64,000 nucleotides of DNA from Bacteroidia bacterium (GTDB lineage Bacteria > Bacteroidota > Bacteroidia > Bacteroidales > Azobacteroidaceae): positions 9,533-73,532 of the forward strand of contig BNTV01000011.1 in NCBI GenBank assembly GCA_025996865.1. The letters run 5' to 3'. This document shows, one piece after another, positions 62,797 to 64,000 of the stretch. Position 1 is the stretch's first letter, and each line of letters starts with the position of its first letter. The position numbers and the translations under genes are program-made. The notes below the pieces were generated by a model. That model did not search any database and was not told where the DNA came from. It saw nothing but the letters and a program-made list of their open reading frames with translations.

Positions 62797-63213
62797 ATGA
62801 GACATATTAATTATAAAACAGGCTTTTTATCCATCATTATTTGTTTCCTGTTTGCAGGAAACACGCCGGCAATGGCTTACGAGGATAATTTTCAAAATCC
62901 AATAAATCCATTTCAGATAAATCTCCTTTCAGTCGGAATCGTTAATCATCCGCAACAAGCGCCCAAAAAGAGAAGTCCCTTTTCAGCCAACCGTCCGCAA
63001 CAAGCGCCCCCTCAGAAAAGTCCCTTTTCAGCCGGGATCAGTAATGGTCTGCAACAAGCGCCCCCACCGCCGGGGCCTCCCGGAGGACCTCCCCTCGGAG
63101 ATGCTCCCGTCGGCAATGGATTCGGATTACTCATCGGGATGAGTATCGCTTACGGTTGCTTCCTTTTCTATAGGAGAAAGGGCAAATTGTCTTATCGTGA
63201 AACCTCGCAGTGA
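62797..63213 (+). CDS. Small proline-rich exported protein with C-terminal membrane tail
   Basis: A 138-aa protein starting 7 bp after the M6 gene, so probably cotranscribed. Signal peptide (residues 1-28, ending MAYE), a low-complexity middle with three QQAP units (PQQAPKKRSPFSA, PQQAPPQKSPFSAG, LQQAPPPPGPPGG), and a C-terminal GDAPVGNGFGLLIGMSIAYG followed by CFLFYRRKGK. That tail (small-residue motif, one hydrophobic stretch, basic end) is the layout of protein-sorting tags. Enzyme activity is not expected. Possible roles are surface anchor or partner of the proteases on both sides; this is inference. Confidence 0.6.
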   Translation: MRHINYKTGFLSIIICFLFAGNTPAMAYEDNFQNPINPFQINLLSVGIVNHPQQAPKKRSPFSANRPQQAPPQKSPFSAGISNGLQQAPPPPGPPGGPPLGDAPVGNGFGLLIGMSIAYGCFLFYRRKGKLSYRETSQ

Positions 63214-63281
63214 CGTAGCGACAAATCATAATAGACATAACTGTAGAAAATTCAGCGTAGATGGAGGTATCTGTCTGCGCT

Positions 63282-63446
63282 GAATGCATTTATGACAAAA
63301 AAATAGTTTTTTACAGGAGCGAAATATTTTTTTTGTTTATTTATCTGTGTTTTGTTGAAAAAAATACATATATTTGCAAAACAATATATAATGTATAATA
63401 TCTTTGTTGAAAATTTGAATTTATAAATGTATGAGACAGATTAAAG
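63282..63446 (+). repeat. Upstream region shared with the M6 protease gene, copy 2
   Basis: Counterpart of 57552-57728; identical over the last 30 bp (63417-63446), which covers the C10 start codon and the first codons. Confidence 0.8.
63373..63406 (+). promoter_or_regulatory. Promoter of the C10 protease gene
   Basis: TTTG (63373-63376), 22 nt, TATCTTTG (63399-63406); the ATG follows 24 bp later. Confidence 0.5.
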
Positions 63447-64000
63447 TGGTACTATTAATGGCGTTAATTTCGCTATTCATTCTTCCTGTTCGGGCAGAAA
63501 AAGTTAGCTTGGAGCAAGCAGAAAAAGTGGCGCAAAATCAAGGTGTTCATTTCAAACACGCTGTTCACAAGGCAGAAAAATCGAGTTTGCGTAGTTCCAA
63601 CGGTACGGAAAAAGTACTGTATTATGTGTTTGAAAATCCCGACAATCAAGGATTTGTGATTGTTTCGGGCGATGATGTTGCCGTGCCTGTTCTCGGATAT
63701 TCCGATAGCGGGAAATATGACGAAAGTAATCTTAATTTCAAATACTGGATGGATTATTTGTCGCAGGAAATTGCGCAAGCAATAGAGAAAAATGTTCCTC
63801 AAAGTGCGGAAACCAAAGCGAAATGGGAGGCTTATTACAGTGGCAACACATCTTCGTTGAGATCCGCCTCTTCTATTATTCCGCTCGTGAAAACGCTATG
63901 GGATCAAGATGCTCCCTATAATAATTTCTGTCCCACAAACACTTATACCGGTTGTGTAGCCACTGCAATGGCTCAAATTATGAAATACTATAATCATCCG
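63431..64000 (+). CDS. C10-family (streptopain-like) cysteine protease, N-terminal part
   Basis: Secreted papain-like protease cut by the right edge; 190 codons are visible. Signal peptide MRQIKVVLLMALISLFILPV, then the Spi-like prodomain (LSLEQAEKVAQNQG-type repeat, YYVFENPDNQGFVIVSGDDV, VLGYSDSGKYDE) and the start of the mature enzyme with the catalytic Cys in YTGCVATAMAQIMKYYNHP. This matches Bacteroidales members such as PrtT and periodontain-like proteins. Secretion route is unknown because the C-terminus is outside. The start at 63431 is firm, as the ATG four bases earlier is out of frame. Confidence 0.93.
   Translation, partial: MRQIKVVLLMALISLFILPVRAEKVSLEQAEKVAQNQGVHFKHAVHKAEKSSLRSSNGTEKVLYYVFENPDNQGFVIVSGDDVAVPVLGYSDSGKYDESNLNFKYWMDYLSQEIAQAIEKNVPQSAETKAKWEAYYSGNTSSLRSASSIIPLVKTLWDQDAPYNNFCPTNTYTGCVATAMAQIMKYYNHP

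Overview
The window is a chromosomal segment of a Bacteroidota bacterium, almost certainly of the order Bacteroidales. The evidence is two SusC/SusD polysaccharide utilisation loci (PULs), a one-protein hybrid two-component system, promoters of the Bacteroidota type (TTG, about 19-21 nt, TAnnTTTG), a PorE-like type IX secretion (T9SS) lipoprotein, and a protease with a T9SS C-terminal sorting domain. Genus cannot be fixed from the sequence. There is no rRNA operon, CRISPR array or intact insertion sequence; there is one tRNA.

Layout. 1-8003 (minus strand): housekeeping block of relA/spoT (cut by the left edge), a LysM lytic transglycosylase, a DUF5683 protein, parB, parA, a mannose-1-phosphate guanylyltransferase and a PorE-like OmpA lipoprotein. 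8004-8717: gene-poor repeat block with a truncated small ORF and a possible small RNA. 8718-14249: CPA2 antiporter bracketed by 21-bp direct repeats, then lpxK, purine nucleoside phosphorylase and thiL. 14442-19413: a helix-turn-helix protein followed by a 2.1-kb tandem duplication carrying two paralogous exported proteins. 19522-21471: tRNA-Phe, an AlbA_2-domain regulator and a restriction-modification gene remnant. 21642-23991: sialate O-acetylesterase and an rRNA-type methyltransferase.

24133-42089: PUL 1. A LacI regulator and the SusC gene each have the palindrome TTAACCGGTTAA upstream. SusC, SusD, two surface lipoproteins and two GH38 alpha-mannosidases follow, then an MFS sugar permease, a cupin and a MtaA/CmuA-type methyltransferase next to a short piece that looks like the end of a corrinoid protein. 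The locus probably binds, imports and cleaves alpha-mannosides; the methyltransferase suggests the ligand may carry methyl groups. 42187-43453: hisIE and an FtsE-like ATPase. 43457-57481: PUL 2, with a hybrid two-component sensor divergent from SusC/SusD, then GH105, GH43 and GH2 enzymes, a set that fits pectin side chains (arabinan/rhamnogalacturonan). 57552-64000: secreted proteolysis, with a very large M6 metalloprotease exported by T9SS, a small proline-rich tail-anchored protein and the start of a C10 (streptopain-type) cysteine protease whose upstream region is a copy of that of the M6 gene.

The most unusual theme is short repetitive elements in or against reading frames: a 126-bp element (exactly 42 codons) inside lpxK, a 28-bp perfect palindrome inside the SusD signal region, a decayed copy of a dispersed repeat inside the methyltransferase, and a repeat cluster that supplies the stop codon of the nucleoside phosphorylase. 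This resembles the in-frame palindromic elements described in Rickettsia. Segmental duplication with copied 5' regions (exported-protein pair, M6/C10 proteases, GH38 pair) is the second theme.
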